The notes beneath the pieces are model-generated. The model did not search any database. It saw nothing but the letters and a program-made list of their open reading frames with translations, and was not told the DNA's origin. The position numbers were made by a program, and so were the translations under genes. A stretch of DNA of 64,000 bases, taken from Prevotella sp. E2-28. GTDB lineage: Bacteria > Bacteroidota > Bacteroidia > Bacteroidales > Bacteroidaceae. The number at the start of each line of letters is the position of its first letter. Position 1 is the stretch's first letter. Where the stretch lies: positions 496,001 through 560,000 of the forward strand of contig NZ_CP091788.1 in assembly GCF_022024055.1 (NCBI RefSeq), written 5' to 3'. Below, piece by piece: positions 36,610 to 48,881 of the stretch.

Positions 36610-36630
36610 TTTCATGTTTAATGTTTAATG
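36610..36630 (+). repeat. 7-bp tandem repeat, three copies, after tRNA-Ala
   Basis: TTTCATG, TTTAATG, TTTAATG lie in the tRNA-Ala to 23S spacer. They are immediately upstream of the boxA-like GATCTTTGACA. Confidence 0.88.
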
Positions 36631-36741
36631 TACAAGAGATCTTTGACATATTGACACACAAGACTGTAAGTAAAGACTTTGATAAGTCAAACTGAGTAGA
36701 TTAATAATCTCAAAATTACAGCTGAAAGTATGAGCTATACG

Positions 36742-36776
36742 TTGAATGTTTAATGTTTAGTCATTAATGTTTAATG
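36742..36776 (+). repeat. 7-bp tandem repeat, five copies, before 23S
   Basis: TTGAATG, TTTAATG, TTTAGTC, ATTAATG, TTTAATG end 7 bp before the predicted start of the 23S rRNA. This is the third copy of the heptamer array in the rRNA operon. Confidence 0.85.
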
Positions 36777-36782
36777 TATATA

Positions 36783-39679
<2,897 letters not shown>

Positions 39680-39799
39680 GTGAAGCGCATGCTTTCAACT
39701 GTGAGCAGTTTGATGAATGAAGTTAGAGCTTCGGTCTATGTGTGGTATGTCAACCTTATACCGGTACGTCCAGAAGACATGGCGTATTGAGAGATATTT

Positions 39800-39911
<112 letters not shown>

Positions 39912-39918
39912 TTCAGAG

Positions 39919-39952
39919 AAGCCCTGATTCAGCAATGAGTCAGGGCTTTCTT
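39919..39952 (+). terminator. rRNA operon terminator
   Basis: AAGCCCTGA and TCAGGGCTT form a 9-bp stem right after the 5S gene, followed by TCTTC. The rev-strand gene at 39989 ends just beyond it, so the hairpin may serve both strands. Confidence 0.8.
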
Positions 39953-39988
39953 CGTGTATGGACACATCTGTTCCTAAATTGCACAACA

Positions 39989-41671
39989 TTATTCGGAGGG
40001 TAATACTTGAAATCCGTAGTCAAGTAATTCGACGGATTCTTTAAAGCGAGTGGCTTTGGTATTGCTGTTGAGCAGGATGAGGATAAGGGTCTTTCCCTTG
40101 CGATTGGCTGCAGACGCTAGACAGCCACCGGCTCGGCGGGTGAATCCGGTTTTGATACCTATACAACCTTTGTAATCTCGTAAAAGAATGTTCGTATTAT
40201 CGCATGGTAGATGGCGACCGTCGAGTAGGGGAATGTCAATGAGTGAGGTGGATACGATTTCTGTAAACGTGGTGTCGCGTAAGCAATATCGAGCTAGGAT
40301 GAGTAAATCACGGGCGGTGCTGTAGGTGCTGTCATTGGTTAACCCGTTGGGATTTGCAAAATGTGTGCTGTCCATGCCGAGATAAGCGGCTTTTTCGTTC
40401 ATCATTTGGCAGAAAACTGGAATATCGCCACCAATATGTTTGGCAATAGCATTTGCGGCATCATTGTCACTTTGCAACATCATCTCTTGGATGAGATGCC
40501 CCAGCAGGAAACTATCACCGAGTCGTACGCGGGAGTCTTTTTGTATAAACACGTCTGGCGTGATGACAATGGTATCGTTCATGTTTCCATGTTCTAAAGC
40601 TAGCATACAGGTCATCATTTTTGTCAGACTGGCGGGGTTCATGCGTTGACGGGAATTTTTCTCGCTGATGAGCAGTCCGCTGGAGTCTTCAACGAGGATC
40701 CATGCCTCTGCTGAAAGGTTGTCATGGAGTGCTTGCTCTGCCAGAGAATCGCTTTTAAGGATAAATGTACTGTCTATGTATTGGCTGGCTTGTACCCTTA
40801 ACTCTTCAGGTGTTGTCTCTGGTTCATGGATTGAAATTCTAGATTTATTGCAGGCGGCAGTTAACATCATGATGAGCAAGATGATAATCTTAGATAGGAT
40901 GTTAATACCTGTGTAGATCCTGCCAGACTGGATGCCGAGGCGGCGAGCAGAGAAAAACTTGTCTGATTGCTTCATGGTACAGATGTTAGCTGTGGAGATG
41001 TTTTCTTCTGGTATTCCAGCCTCGATAAGTTGTAGTCGATTACATTCTGGTAGGTCTATATGCCACTTGGAATACTGTTTACTTATCTGTGACATGTCGA
41101 AGCCGGCAGCAACGAATGCATCGTACACCTCATTGCCCACTTCAAAACTGTCGAGACTAATGCCTGGGCCTATCTGAGCTTTCATGTCTTTTGGCTCTGA
41201 ACCATAGACGGCCTTCATGTCGGCAATAGTTTGTTCTACGATACGTTTCACCGTGCCTCGCCATCCGGCATGTATTGCAGCTGCAACCTTCCGGCGACTA
41301 TCGTAGATGAGAATGGGGATACAGTCGGCTGTGCTGACACCTATGCAGACATCTGGAAGGTTTGTAATGACAGCATCAACGCCCTCTAACCTTTCTTTAC
41401 GCTCTTCTTCAGACGAGTTGAAGAACGCATCGTCAATGACGGCTGTCTTGGTGAGATGTACTTGATGCGGCATAATGAGCCGCTCGTTCTCAAGCTTCAG
41501 CAGTTGACACAGTAACTTGCGGTTCCCGTTGATAGCTTCATCCGTATCACCGCAATATCGGTTGATGTTGAACGCTGCATAGTTGCCGGTGCTGACTCCT
41601 CCTTGACGTGTTGTACTAAAGGCTACAACATCTTCGTGTAAATTATAATATAATAATGTGGGCTGCTCCAT
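39989..41671 (-). CDS. fusion: PgeF/YfiH-type hydrolase, membrane anchor, D-Ala-D-Ala carboxypeptidase (560 aa)
   Basis: Residues 1-255 are a complete PgeF/YfiH (Cu-oxidase_4/LACC1-type) domain with metal or catalytic residues in PHQVH (His69/72), ADC (Cys117) and HAGWRGTV (His134). It ends in the family's usual SARRLGIQSGRIYTGI. Without a stop the frame continues into a hydrophobic segment (256-273) with a lipobox-like LTAAC (Cys274). An S11 D-Ala-D-Ala carboxypeptidase follows, with SLTK 348-351, SDN 401-403 and KTG 507-509. PgeF is known as a peptidoglycan-editing factor that removes wrongly inserted serine from precursors, so both halves act on peptidoglycan. Predicted topology is PgeF in the cytoplasm and carboxypeptidase in the periplasm. 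The frame is open from 41698, but that codon lies in the promoter, so I chose the ATG at 41671. Confidence 0.85.
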   Translation of the reverse strand: MEQPTLLYYNLHEDVVAFSTTRQGGVSTGNYAAFNINRYCGDTDEAINGNRKLLCQLLKLENERLIMPHQVHLTKTAVIDDAFFNSSEEERKERLEGVDAVITNLPDVCIGVSTADCIPILIYDSRRKVAAAIHAGWRGTVKRIVEQTIADMKAVYGSEPKDMKAQIGPGISLDSFEVGNEVYDAFVAAGFDMSQISKQYSKWHIDLPECNRLQLIEAGIPEENISTANICTMKQSDKFFSARRLGIQSGRIYTGINILSKIIILLIMMLTAACNKSRISIHEPETTPEELRVQASQYIDSTFILKSDSLAEQALHDNLSAEAWILVEDSSGLLISEKNSRQRMNPASLTKMMTCMLALEHGNMNDTIVITPDVFIQKDSRVRLGDSFLLGHLIQEMMLQSDNDAANAIAKHIGGDIPVFCQMMNEKAAYLGMDSTHFANPNGLTNDSTYSTARDLLILARYCLRDTTFTEIVSTSLIDIPLLDGRHLPCDNTNILLRDYKGCIGIKTGFTRRAGGCLASAANRKGKTLILILLNSNTKATRFKESVELLDYGFQVLPSE

Positions 41672-41695
41672 CTTCTTTGTGTTCTGTTTTGACTG

Positions 41696-41724
41696 CAAAG
41701 ATACAAATTATTTCGTATTTCCAA
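41696..41724 (-). promoter_or_regulatory. promoter of the PgeF-carboxypeptidase fusion gene
   Basis: The minus strand has TTG (41722-41724), an 18-bp spacer and TATCTTTG (41696-41703). It overlaps the most upstream ATG of the frame, which decides for the start at 41671. Confidence 0.65.
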
Positions 41725-41798
41725 TGATGATATGAGGTATTTGTAATATTAGAACATGTAAAAAAACTTAAATAATGTTATATTAGCGGTTGTAGATG

Positions 41799-41829
41799 TT
41801 GTCAGTTCCATATAATATTTGTACCTTTG
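41799..41829 (+). promoter_or_regulatory. promoter of the rplC ribosomal protein operon
   Basis: TTG (41799-41801), a 20-bp spacer and TACCTTTG (41822-41829). The following bases GCACCCGCAAA match the rRNA promoter exactly. Confidence 0.8.
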
Positions 41830-41835
41830 CACCCG

Positions 41836-42029
41836 CAAAAGTGGTCGTTGCGCTGGCGTTTAGCTAACAACACGCTGAAAAAGAGCAGTTTATGTTCCAA
41901 AAGATAAGGATCTGGCTGTTTCTCATTTTTTGCGTGTGTACGGGTGAATAAAAGGCAAAATGACACTTAAAAGCAAATAGAATACAAATATTTATTTATA
42001 ACTTTTTATTATTAAAATTTTAAACTGAA
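41836..42029 (+). other. about 195-nt leader of the rplC operon
   Basis: This stretch lies between the transcription start and rplC and holds no gene beyond a six-codon ATG frame at 41961. A weak hairpin is possible near 41847-41872 (GTTG with CAAC). Its length would suit autoregulation by a ribosomal protein, but no known leader motif was recognised. Confidence 0.4.
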
Positions 42030-42644
42030 ATGCCAGGATTATTAGGAAGAAAAATCGGAATGACATCCGTTTTCAGTGCCGACGGTAAGAATGTACCGTG
42101 CACTGTTATCGAAGTTGGTCCTTGCGTTGTGACCCAGGTCAAAACAGTTGAGAAGGATGGCTATAAGGCTGTTCAGCTCGGTTTTGGCGAGGCAAAGGAG
42201 AAGAACACTTCAAAACCCATGATGGGCGTGTTCAAGAAGGCCGGCACAACACCGAAGGCCCACTTGGCCGAGTTCAAGTTTGAAGAGGACTACAACCTTG
42301 GTGATGTTATCACCGTAGAGCTTTTCGCAAATGCAGAGTTCGTAGACGTTGTAGGTACTTCAAAAGGTAAAGGTTTTCAGGGTGTAGTTAAGCGTCACGG
42401 TTTCGGTGGTGTAGGCCAGAGCACTCACGGTCAGGATGACCGTCTGCGTAAGCCAGGTTCTATCGGTGCCTGTTCTTACCCCGCAAAGGTGTTCAAGGGA
42501 ATGCGCATGGGTGGTCACATGGGTGGTGACCGCGTGACCACACAGAACCTGAAAGTGTTAAAGGTGATTCCCGAGCACAACCTTCTTCTTGTGAAGGGTA
42601 GCTGCGCTGGATGCAATGGTTCAACTGTTTTAATCGAGAAGTAA
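42030..42644 (+). CDS. rplC: 50S ribosomal protein L3
   Basis: A 204-residue L3 that binds domain VI of 23S rRNA and starts large-subunit assembly. It begins [15 protein letters not shown] and carries the central loop [15 protein letters not shown], which reaches toward the peptidyl transferase centre, then RKPGSIG and [10 protein letters not shown]. It is the first gene of the cluster and directly follows the promoter and leader. In most bacteria rpsJ (S10) precedes it, but not here. The leader before the ATG is A/T-rich without a Shine-Dalgarno. Confidence 0.98.
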   Translation: MPGLLGRKIGMTSVFSADGKNVPCTVIEVGPCVVTQVKTVEKDGYKAVQLGFGEAKEKNTSKPMMGVFKKAGTTPKAHLAEFKFEEDYNLGDVITVELFANAEFVDVVGTSKGKGFQGVVKRHGFGGVGQSTHGQDDRLRKPGSIGACSYPAKVFKGMRMGGHMGGDRVTTQNLKVLKVIPEHNLLLVKGSCAGCNGSTVLIEK

Positions 42645-42648
42645 AGAG

Positions 42649-43278
42649 ATGGAAGTTAGTGTATTGAATATCAACGGTCAGGAGACCGGAAGAAAGGTAA
42701 CTCTGAATGAGGCTATCTTTGGTGTTGAGCCTAATGACCACGTCATCTATCTGGACGTTAAGCAGTATATGGCCAACCAGCGTCAGGGCAACGCTAAGTC
42801 TAAGGAGCGTAGCGAGATCTCTGGATCTACTCGCAAACTTGGTCGTCAGAAGGGCGGCGGCGGTGCTCGTCATGGTGATATCAACTCACCCCTGTTGCGT
42901 GGTGGTGCCCGTGTATTCGGTCCTACTCCTCGTGACTACAGCTTCAAGCTGAACAAGAAGGTGAAGCAGCTCGCTCGTAAGTCAGCTCTGACCTACAAGG
43001 CTCAGGAGAATGCAGTTCTCGTTCTTGAGGACTTTAACTTCGAGGCTCCGAAAACTAAAGAATTTGTAAATATTGCAAAAAATCTGAAAGTTGACGGTAA
43101 GAAGTTGCTCTTCGTTTTGCCAGAAGCAAATAAAAACGTATATTTGTCGGCTCGCAACCTGCAGAAGGCTGAGGTGATTGAGGCTGCCAACGTTAATACC
43201 TACAAGGTGCTGAACGCTGACGTGCTGGTTATCACTGAGAAGTCTCTGGAGACAATCGACGGAATCTTAAACAAGTAA
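42649..43278 (+). CDS. rplD: 50S ribosomal protein L4
   Basis: A 209-residue L4, which lines the exit tunnel of the large subunit. The conserved extended loop is visible as [11 protein letters not shown] and [11 protein letters not shown], followed by [17 protein letters not shown]. It starts 4 bp after rplC, so translational coupling is likely. In enterobacteria L4 also represses its own operon; whether that holds here cannot be seen. Confidence 0.98.
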   Translation: MEVSVLNINGQETGRKVTLNEAIFGVEPNDHVIYLDVKQYMANQRQGNAKSKERSEISGSTRKLGRQKGGGGARHGDINSPLLRGGARVFGPTPRDYSFKLNKKVKQLARKSALTYKAQENAVLVLEDFNFEAPKTKEFVNIAKNLKVDGKKLLFVLPEANKNVYLSARNLQKAEVIEAANVNTYKVLNADVLVITEKSLETIDGILNK

Positions 43279-43295
43279 ATAGGAGACTTTAGACT

Positions 43296-43592
43296 ATGGC
43301 ATTTATTGTAAAACCCCTGGTCACTGAGAAGATGACCAAGATTACGGAGAAGCAGCCTAACCGCTATGGCTTCATCGTACGTCCTGAGGCCAATAAGATC
43401 GAGATTAAGAAGGAAGTCGAGGCTCTCTATAACGTAACCGTTGAGGATGTTAACACGGTTCGCTACGCAGGCAAGCGCAGTCAGCGTTATACAAAGGCTG
43501 GTCTCGTGAAGGGACAGAAAAACGCCTTCAAGAAGGCTATTGTCACTCTGAAAGAGGGTGAAGAAATTGATTTTTACAGCAATATTGATTAA
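43296..43592 (+). CDS. rplW: 50S ribosomal protein L23
   Basis: A 98-residue L23, located at the tunnel exit where trigger factor and SRP dock. It opens [12 protein letters not shown] and has the [20 protein letters not shown] core. A GGAG stretch about 12 bp before the ATG is one of the few Shine-Dalgarno-like sites in the cluster. Confidence 0.97.
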   Translation: MAFIVKPLVTEKMTKITEKQPNRYGFIVRPEANKIEIKKEVEALYNVTVEDVNTVRYAGKRSQRYTKAGLVKGQKNAFKKAIVTLKEGEEIDFYSNID

Positions 43593-43597
43593 TAAAA

Positions 43598-44425
43598 ATG
43601 GCAGTACGTAAATTAAAGCCCGTAACTCCGGGTCAAAGACACAAAATTATTGGCACGTTCGAGGATATTACTGCATCCGTGCCAGAGAAGTCTCTCGTTT
43701 ACGGTAAGCGTTCTACCGGCGGTCGAAACAACACCGGTAAGATGACTGTACGCTACATGGGTGGCGGTCACAAGAAGAAGTATCGTCTGATCGACTTCAA
43801 GCGAGAGAAAGATGGTGTTCCTGCTGTAGTTAAGACAATCGAGTACGATCCTAACCGTTCAGCTCGCATTGCACTTCTTTTCTACGCAGATGGTGAAAAA
43901 CGTTACATAATTGCTCCTAATGGACTGCAGGTTGGCGCAACTCTGATGTCAGGTGCAGAGGCAGTGCCCGAGGTGGGTAATGCTCTTCCCCTCGCCAACA
44001 TTCCCGTAGGTACGGTGATTCATAATATTGAACTCCGTCCTGGACAGGGCGCTCTGCTCGTTCGTTCGGCTGGTAATTTTGCTCAGTTGACTTCTCGTGA
44101 AGGAGACTATTGCGTGATTAAGCTCCCTTCAGGTGAGACTCGCAAAGTGCTCTCTGCTTGTAAGGCTACTGTTGGTGCTGTAGGTAACTCTGATCATGCT
44201 CTTGAGGCATCAGGTAAAGCTGGTCGCTCTCGCTGGTTGGGTCAGCGTCCTCACAACCGTGGTGTTGTTATGAACCCCCACGATCACCCAATGGGTGGTG
44301 GTGAAGGCCGTCAGTCTGGTGGACACCCACGTTCACGTAAGGGTCTGTACGCTAAGGGTCTGAAGACACGTGCACCTAAGAAGCTTTCAAACAAGTACAT
44401 TATTGAAAGAGCTAACAAGAAGTAA
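43598..44425 (+). CDS. rplB: 50S ribosomal protein L2
   Basis: A 275-residue L2, needed for subunit association and peptidyl transfer. It has the N-terminal [20 protein letters not shown] segment and the OB and SH3-like body. The C-terminal [13 protein letters not shown] loop contains the conserved histidine region. It starts 5 bp after rplW. Length is normal. Confidence 0.98.
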   Translation: MAVRKLKPVTPGQRHKIIGTFEDITASVPEKSLVYGKRSTGGRNNTGKMTVRYMGGGHKKKYRLIDFKREKDGVPAVVKTIEYDPNRSARIALLFYADGEKRYIIAPNGLQVGATLMSGAEAVPEVGNALPLANIPVGTVIHNIELRPGQGALLVRSAGNFAQLTSREGDYCVIKLPSGETRKVLSACKATVGAVGNSDHALEASGKAGRSRWLGQRPHNRGVVMNPHDHPMGGGEGRQSGGHPRSRKGLYAKGLKTRAPKKLSNKYIIERANKK

Positions 44426-44447
44426 TCAAAGTAACAAGAGTTAAATT

Positions 44448-44714
44448 ATGAGTCGTTCATTAAAGAAAGGTCCGTATATCAACGTTGCTCTCGAGAAGAA
44501 AGTTCTCGCTATGAATGAGAGCGGCAAGAAGAATGTCGTAAAGACTTGGGCCAGAGCATCAATGATCTCACCCGATTTCGTGGGACACACTGTTGCAGTT
44601 CATAACGGTAACAAATTTATCCCTGTTTACATTACTGAAAACATGGTTGGCCACAAGCTCGGTGAGTTCGCACCCACACGTCGCTTCGGTGGACATGCCG
44701 GTAATAAGAAGTAA
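44448..44714 (+). CDS. rpsS: 30S ribosomal protein S19
   Basis: An 88-residue S19 of the small-subunit head. It begins [15 protein letters not shown] and has [19 protein letters not shown] and FGGHAGNKK at the C-terminus, all typical. The spacer after it carries a five-copy heptamer repeat. Confidence 0.97.
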   Translation: MSRSLKKGPYINVALEKKVLAMNESGKKNVVKTWARASMISPDFVGHTVAVHNGNKFIPVYITENMVGHKLGEFAPTRRFGGHAGNKK

Positions 44715-44725
44715 TGCCCCAGGGT

Positions 44726-44760
44726 GAATTAAGAATTAAGAATTAAGAATTAAGAATTAC
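44726..44760 (+). repeat. 7-bp tandem repeat (GAATTAA), five copies, next to the rplV start
   Basis: Four perfect GAATTAA units and a final GAATTAC occupy the rpsS-rplV spacer and end one base before the rplV ATG. The repeat therefore fills the position where a ribosome binding site would be. Confidence 0.95.
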
Positions 44761-44761
44761 A

Positions 44762-45169
44762 ATGGGAGCAAGAAAACATATTAAGGCTGAAGAGAGAAAA
44801 GCAGCTCTTAAGACACAGTATTTTGCAAAGTTGAAAGGCTGTCCTTCTTCTCCGCGCAAGATGCGCTATGTCGTGGATATGATCCGTGGCATGGAGGTGA
44901 ACCGCGCTCTGGGCGTGCTTCGCTTCTCAAAGAAGGCTGCTGCTGCTGATGTGGAGAAACTTCTCCGTTCAGCTATCAATAACTGGGAGCAGAAGAATGA
45001 TCGCAAGGCCGAGGCTGGCGAATTGTTCATCACCCGCGTATTTGTTGACGAGGGCGTAACCCTGAAGCGTATGCGTCCAGCCCCTCAGGGCCGTGGCTAT
45101 CGCATCCGCAAGCGCAGTAACCACGTCACTCTGTTTGTTGACGCTAAAACTAACGACGTAAAAGAATAA
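44762..45169 (+). CDS. rplV: 50S ribosomal protein L22
   Basis: A 135-residue L22 with the [19 protein letters not shown] helix region. The tunnel hairpin is in [15 protein letters not shown] followed by SNHVTLFV. Its start is preceded immediately by the AT-rich heptamer array, not a Shine-Dalgarno. It is slightly longer than the 110-residue E. coli protein, with the extension at the N-terminus. Confidence 0.97.
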   Translation: MGARKHIKAEERKAALKTQYFAKLKGCPSSPRKMRYVVDMIRGMEVNRALGVLRFSKKAAAADVEKLLRSAINNWEQKNDRKAEAGELFITRVFVDEGVTLKRMRPAPQGRGYRIRKRSNHVTLFVDAKTNDVKE

Positions 45170-45173
45170 TAGA

Positions 45174-45896
45174 ATGGGACAGAAAGTAAATCCAATTAGC
45201 AACCGTCTGGGTATCGTTAGAGGTTGGGATTCAAATTGGTTCGGAGGCAAAGACTTCGGAGATAACCTGGTAGAGGATCAGAAAATCCGTAAGTACCTCA
45301 ATGAGCGTCTGGCTAAGGCCAGCGTTTCAAAGATTGTCATCGAGCGCACTTTGAAACTGATTACCATTACTATTTGTACGGCTCGTCCGGGTATCGTCAT
45401 TGGTAAGGGTGGACAGGATGTAGACAACTTGAAGGATGAGCTGAAGAAGCTGTTCGACAAGGACGTCCAGATTAATATCTTTGAAGTAAAGCGTCCAGAA
45501 CTTGACGCAACAATCGTTGCCACGAACATCGCTCGCCAGATCGAAGGCAAGATTGCTTATCGTCGTGCTATCAAGCAGGCTGTGGCCAACACCATGCGCG
45601 CTGGTGCCGAGGGTATCAAGGTTCAGATCTCAGGTCGTCTTAACGGTGCTGAAATTGCACGTAGCGAGATGATTAAGGAAGGTCGTACCCCCCTGCACAC
45701 ATTCCGTGCTGACATCGACTTCTGCCAGGCAGAGGCTCTGACTAAGGTTGGTCTGCTGGGCATCAAGGTCTGGATTTGCCGTGGTGAAGTTTACGGCAAG
45801 GTTGACCTCGCTCCTAACTTCTCTCAGGAGAAGCAGAGTGGCCGTGGCAACGGAGGTAACAATGGTGGCCGTAAGTTCCGCAATAAGAAGAAGTAA
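45174..45896 (+). CDS. rpsC: 30S ribosomal protein S3
   Basis: A 240-residue S3 with an N-terminal KH domain ([17 protein letters not shown]) and the C-terminal domain containing [15 protein letters not shown] and [13 protein letters not shown]. It ends in a Gly/Asn/Lys-rich tail. It forms part of the mRNA entry helicase. It starts 4 bp after rplV. Confidence 0.98.
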   Translation: MGQKVNPISNRLGIVRGWDSNWFGGKDFGDNLVEDQKIRKYLNERLAKASVSKIVIERTLKLITITICTARPGIVIGKGGQDVDNLKDELKKLFDKDVQINIFEVKRPELDATIVATNIARQIEGKIAYRRAIKQAVANTMRAGAEGIKVQISGRLNGAEIARSEMIKEGRTPLHTFRADIDFCQAEALTKVGLLGIKVWICRGEVYGKVDLAPNFSQEKQSGRGNGGNNGGRKFRNKKK

Positions 45897-45920
45897 TAAT
45901 TATTAAAGAAAGAAGCTATC

Positions 45921-46349
45921 ATGTTACAACCAAAAAGAGTAAGATATAGAAGGCCTCAGGATGGACGTGGCAACAAAGGCAACGCCCACAGAGGTACAAC
46001 ACTGGCTTTCGGATCTTTCGGCATCAAGACTCTTGACGCTAAATGGATCGATAGCCGCCAGATTGAGGCTGCCCGTGTGGCTATCAATCGTTATATGAAC
46101 CGTGAAGGTCAGGTTTGGATCCGCATCTTCCCCGATAAACCTATTACTCGCAAGCCTGCTGACGTGCGAATGGGTAAGGGTAAGGGTGATCCCGCAGGAT
46201 GGGTTGCACCTGTAACTCCTGGTCGTATCCTCTTCGAAGTGGAAGGCGTACCTTTTGAGATCGCTAAAGAGGCTCTCCGCCTTGGTGCTCAGAAGCTGCC
46301 TGTTAAGACCAAGTTTGTTGTAAGACGTGACTACGATAAAAACGCTTAA
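45921..46349 (+). CDS. rplP: 50S ribosomal protein L16
   Basis: A 142-residue L16, which contacts the A-site tRNA. It has the opening [16 protein letters not shown], then [20 protein letters not shown] and the [20 protein letters not shown] segment. Length and motifs are normal. It sits between rpsC and rpmC in the canonical order. Confidence 0.98.
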   Translation: MLQPKRVRYRRPQDGRGNKGNAHRGTTLAFGSFGIKTLDAKWIDSRQIEAARVAINRYMNREGQVWIRIFPDKPITRKPADVRMGKGKGDPAGWVAPVTPGRILFEVEGVPFEIAKEALRLGAQKLPVKTKFVVRRDYDKNA

Positions 46350-46354
46350 TTAGT

Positions 46355-46549
46355 ATGAAGACGAAGGAAATTAAGGAGCTTGAGACCAAGGAATTGGCTG
46401 AGCGTTTGGAGACTGAGGTTGCTAAGTACAACCAGATGAAGTTCAATCACAACGTTACTCCGCTGGAGAACCCATCACTGATTAAGGCTGCACGTCGTGA
46501 TATCGCACGTATGAAGACGGAACTCCGTCAGAGAGAACTTAACAAATAA
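46355..46549 (+). CDS. rpmC: 50S ribosomal protein L29
   Basis: A 64-residue L29, two helices at the tunnel exit. It begins [18 protein letters not shown] and ends with [19 protein letters not shown]. It starts 5 bp after rplP. Confidence 0.96.
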   Translation: MKTKEIKELETKELAERLETEVAKYNQMKFNHNVTPLENPSLIKAARRDIARMKTELRQRELNK

Positions 46550-46551
46550 CA

Positions 46552-46818
46552 ATGGTCCAGATGGAAACAAGAAATTTAAGAAAGACAAGACAGGGTGTCG
46601 TTATCAGCAACAAAATGGATAAAACCATTGTTATTGCCGCTAAGTTCAAGGAGAAGCACCCTATTTATGGTAAGTTCGTTCAGAAGACGAAGAAATACCA
46701 TGCACATGATGAGAAGAATGAGTGCAACGTAGGTGATACCGTACTCATTATGGAAACCCGCCCTCTGTCAAAGACAAAGCGCTGGAGATTAGTTCAAATC
46801 GTTGAAAAGGCTAAGTAA
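46552..46818 (+). CDS. rpsQ: 30S ribosomal protein S17
   Basis: An S17 of 88 residues from the ATG at 46552. The ATG at 46561 ([14 protein letters not shown]) matches the usual Bacteroidales N-terminus better and gives 85 residues, so the true start may be there. It contains the OB-fold core [10 protein letters not shown], the [17 protein letters not shown] segment and [14 protein letters not shown]. Confidence 0.95.
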   Translation: MVQMETRNLRKTRQGVVISNKMDKTIVIAAKFKEKHPIYGKFVQKTKKYHAHDEKNECNVGDTVLIMETRPLSKTKRWRLVQIVEKAK

Positions 46819-46820
46819 TT

Positions 46821-47186
46821 ATGATACAAGCAGAATCAAGACTTACAGTATGTGATAACAGCGGTGCACGCGAGGCTCTCTGCATCCGTGTGCTGGGTGG
46901 TACCCGCCGCCGTTATGCCAGTGTAGGCGACGTGATTGTCGTTGCTATCAAGAACGCAATCCCTACTAGTGATGTGAAAAAGGGTGCAGTGTCGAAGGCT
47001 CTGATTGTTCGCACAAAGAAGGAGATTCGTCGTGCTGACGGTTCTTACATCCGTTTTGATGACAATGCATGTGTACTGCTGAACAATGCTGGTGAGCTTC
47101 GCGGAAGCCGTATCTTCGGCCCCGTTGCTCGTGAGCTGCGTGCAGTTAACATGAAGGTCGTTTCTTTGGCACCTGAGGTTCTTTAA
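46821..47186 (+). CDS. rplN: 50S ribosomal protein L14
   Basis: A 121-residue L14 at the subunit interface. It has [18 protein letters not shown], the [12 protein letters not shown] strand, VVRTKK-type [19 protein letters not shown], and the C-terminal [18 protein letters not shown]. It starts 2 bp after rpsQ. Confidence 0.98.
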   Translation: MIQAESRLTVCDNSGAREALCIRVLGGTRRRYASVGDVIVVAIKNAIPTSDVKKGAVSKALIVRTKKEIRRADGSYIRFDDNACVLLNNAGELRGSRIFGPVARELRAVNMKVVSLAPEVL

Positions 47187-47207
47187 CATTAAAAAGATTA
47201 CAAAGTA

Positions 47208-47525
47208 ATGAGCAAGTTACATATCAAGAAAAACGATACCGTTGTTGTTCTGGCCGGTGAGGACAAGGGCAAAACTGGTAAGGTGCTGAAGGTCTTGGTA
47301 GAGAAGCAGCGTGCAATTGTTGAGGGTATTAATATCGTCAACAAGAGCACAAAGCCTAGCGCCAAGAATCCTCAGGGTGGCTTCGAGAAGATTGAGGCTC
47401 CCATCCATATTTCTAACTTAAGTTTGATTGACCCCAAGAGCGGCAAGGCTACCCGTGTTGCTATCAAGCACGAGGGTAAGAACGTTGTTCGTGTGGCTAA
47501 AAAATCAGGAGAGGAGATTAAGTAA
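47208..47525 (+). CDS. rplX: 50S ribosomal protein L24
   Basis: A 105-residue L24, an assembly initiator, with a KOW motif near the N-terminus ([20 protein letters not shown]) and the [20 protein letters not shown] segment. Its TAA stop overlaps the rplE ATG by one base, so the two are translationally coupled. Confidence 0.97.
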   Translation: MSKLHIKKNDTVVVLAGEDKGKTGKVLKVLVEKQRAIVEGINIVNKSTKPSAKNPQGGFEKIEAPIHISNLSLIDPKSGKATRVAIKHEGKNVVRVAKKSGEEIK

Positions 47526-48079
47526 TGAATACAGCACAACTGAAGACTACCTATGCCGAGCAGATTGCTCCGGCTCTGATGAAGCAGTTCAACTATAGTT
47601 CTGCTATGCAGATTCCTGTCCTGAAGAAGATTGTCGTAAACCAGGGTCTGGGTGACGCTACTCAGGATAAGAAGATTATCGAGGTGGCTATTAACGAAAT
47701 TTCTGCCATCACTGGTCAGAAGGCCGTTGCCACTTATTCTAAGAAGGATATCGCAAACTTCAAACTCCGTAAGAAGATGCCTATCGGCGTAATGGTAACA
47801 CTGCGTCGTGAGCGTATGTATGAGTTCCTTGAGAAGCTCGTGCGCATCGCACTGCCCCGTATCCGTGACTTCAAGGGTATCGAGAGCAAGTTCGACGGTC
47901 GTGGTAACTACACACTGGGTATCCAGGAGCAGATTATCTTCCCCGAGATCAATATCGATTCAGTAGACCGCATTCAGGGTATGAACATTACCTTCGTAAC
48001 ATCGGCTCAGACCGACGAAGAGGGTTATGCTCTGCTGAAGGCTTTCGGTCTCCCATTCAAGAACGCTAAAAACGACTAA
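47525..48079 (+). CDS. rplE: 50S ribosomal protein L5
   Basis: A 184-residue L5 that binds 5S rRNA and contacts P-site tRNA. It has [38 protein letters not shown] and the [17 protein letters not shown] segment. The start overlaps the rplX stop in TAATG. Confidence 0.98.
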   Translation: MNTAQLKTTYAEQIAPALMKQFNYSSAMQIPVLKKIVVNQGLGDATQDKKIIEVAINEISAITGQKAVATYSKKDIANFKLRKKMPIGVMVTLRRERMYEFLEKLVRIALPRIRDFKGIESKFDGRGNYTLGIQEQIIFPEINIDSVDRIQGMNITFVTSAQTDEEGYALLKAFGLPFKNAKND

Positions 48080-48084
48080 GAGAT

Positions 48085-48402
48085 ATGGCAAAAGAATCAA
48101 TGAAGGCCCGCGAGGTTAAGCGCGCCAAGCTCGTTGCCCGCTATGCTGAGAAGCGTGCTGCACTGAAGAAGGTAATCGCTACTGCTGACGTGAACACCGA
48201 GGAAGGTGCTATGGCTGCCTATGAGGCTGCCCGCAAGCTGCAGGAGATTCCCCGTAACGCTAACCCTATTCGCCTGCACAATCGTTGCAAGGTGACTGGC
48301 CGTCCAAAGGGTTACATGCGTCAGTTCGGTCTCTCTCGTATTCAGTTCCGTGAGATGGCATCTAACGGTCTGATTCCCGGAGTGAAAAAGGCTAGCTGGT
48401 AA
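48085..48402 (+). CDS. rpsN: 30S ribosomal protein S14, zinc-independent type
   Basis: A 105-residue S14 without CxxC pairs, hence of the zinc-independent kind. It has [20 protein letters not shown] and the C-terminal [19 protein letters not shown]. The middle ([20 protein letters not shown]) is a few residues longer than usual for related proteins, by memory of the family. It starts 5 bp after rplE. Confidence 0.96.
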   Translation: MAKESMKAREVKRAKLVARYAEKRAALKKVIATADVNTEEGAMAAYEAARKLQEIPRNANPIRLHNRCKVTGRPKGYMRQFGLSRIQFREMASNGLIPGVKKASW

Positions 48403-48436
48403 ACAGGAAGAGATTTATAGTTTTTATTTAATATTG

Positions 48437-48451
48437 TCGGGGGAGTCCCGA
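48437..48451 (+). promoter_or_regulatory. small hairpin between rpsN and rpsH
   Basis: TCGGG-GGAGT-CCCGA forms a 5-bp stem exposing GGAGT in the loop, 21 bp before the rpsH ATG. The 69-bp spacer is unusually long for this cluster. The hairpin could be a processing or translational control site. Confidence 0.4.
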
Positions 48452-48471
48452 TTAATTAAACAATTATTTTT

Positions 48472-48867
48472 ATGACAGATCCAATAGCAGATTTTCTGAC
48501 GAGGTTGAGAAACGCAATCATGGCTCATCACCGTGTTGTGGAAGTACCAGCTTCAAACTTGAAGAAGGAAATCACAAAAATCCTCTTCGAGAAGGGTTAC
48601 ATTCTGAACTATAAGTTCATTGAGGATGGCCCTCAGGGTACTATCAAGGTTGCCTTGAAGTACGATCCTGTAACAAAAGAGAACGCCATCAAGTTCTTGA
48701 AACGTGTATCCACTCCAGGTCTTCGTAAGTACACTGGTTACAAGGATATGCCGAGAGTTATTAACGGACTGGGTATCGCAATCTTATCCACGTCTAAAGG
48801 TGTAATGACAGACAAAGAGGCCGCCCAGCAGAAAATTGGTGGTGAGGTTCTTTGCTACGTTTATTAA
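48472..48867 (+). CDS. rpsH: 30S ribosomal protein S8
   Basis: A 131-residue S8, a primary 16S binder. It has TDPIADFLTRLRNA, the RVSTPGLRKYTGYKDMPRVI segment and the C-terminal GIAILSTSKGVMTDKEAA. It follows a 69-bp spacer with a small hairpin. Confidence 0.98.
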   Translation: MTDPIADFLTRLRNAIMAHHRVVEVPASNLKKEITKILFEKGYILNYKFIEDGPQGTIKVALKYDPVTKENAIKFLKRVSTPGLRKYTGYKDMPRVINGLGIAILSTSKGVMTDKEAAQQKIGGEVLCYVY

Positions 48868-48881
48868 TTGGAGGATAGAAT

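Noticed and set aside
41672..41698. Upstream start for the PgeF fusion at 41698
   Set aside because: The codon overlaps the TATCTTTG promoter box, so it would not be within the transcript.
42493..42873. Minus-strand frames in the ribosomal protein cluster, here and at 46836-47189, 52606-53100 and 54190-54849
   Set aside because: They are complements of highly conserved ribosomal protein genes and have no independent start signals or domains.
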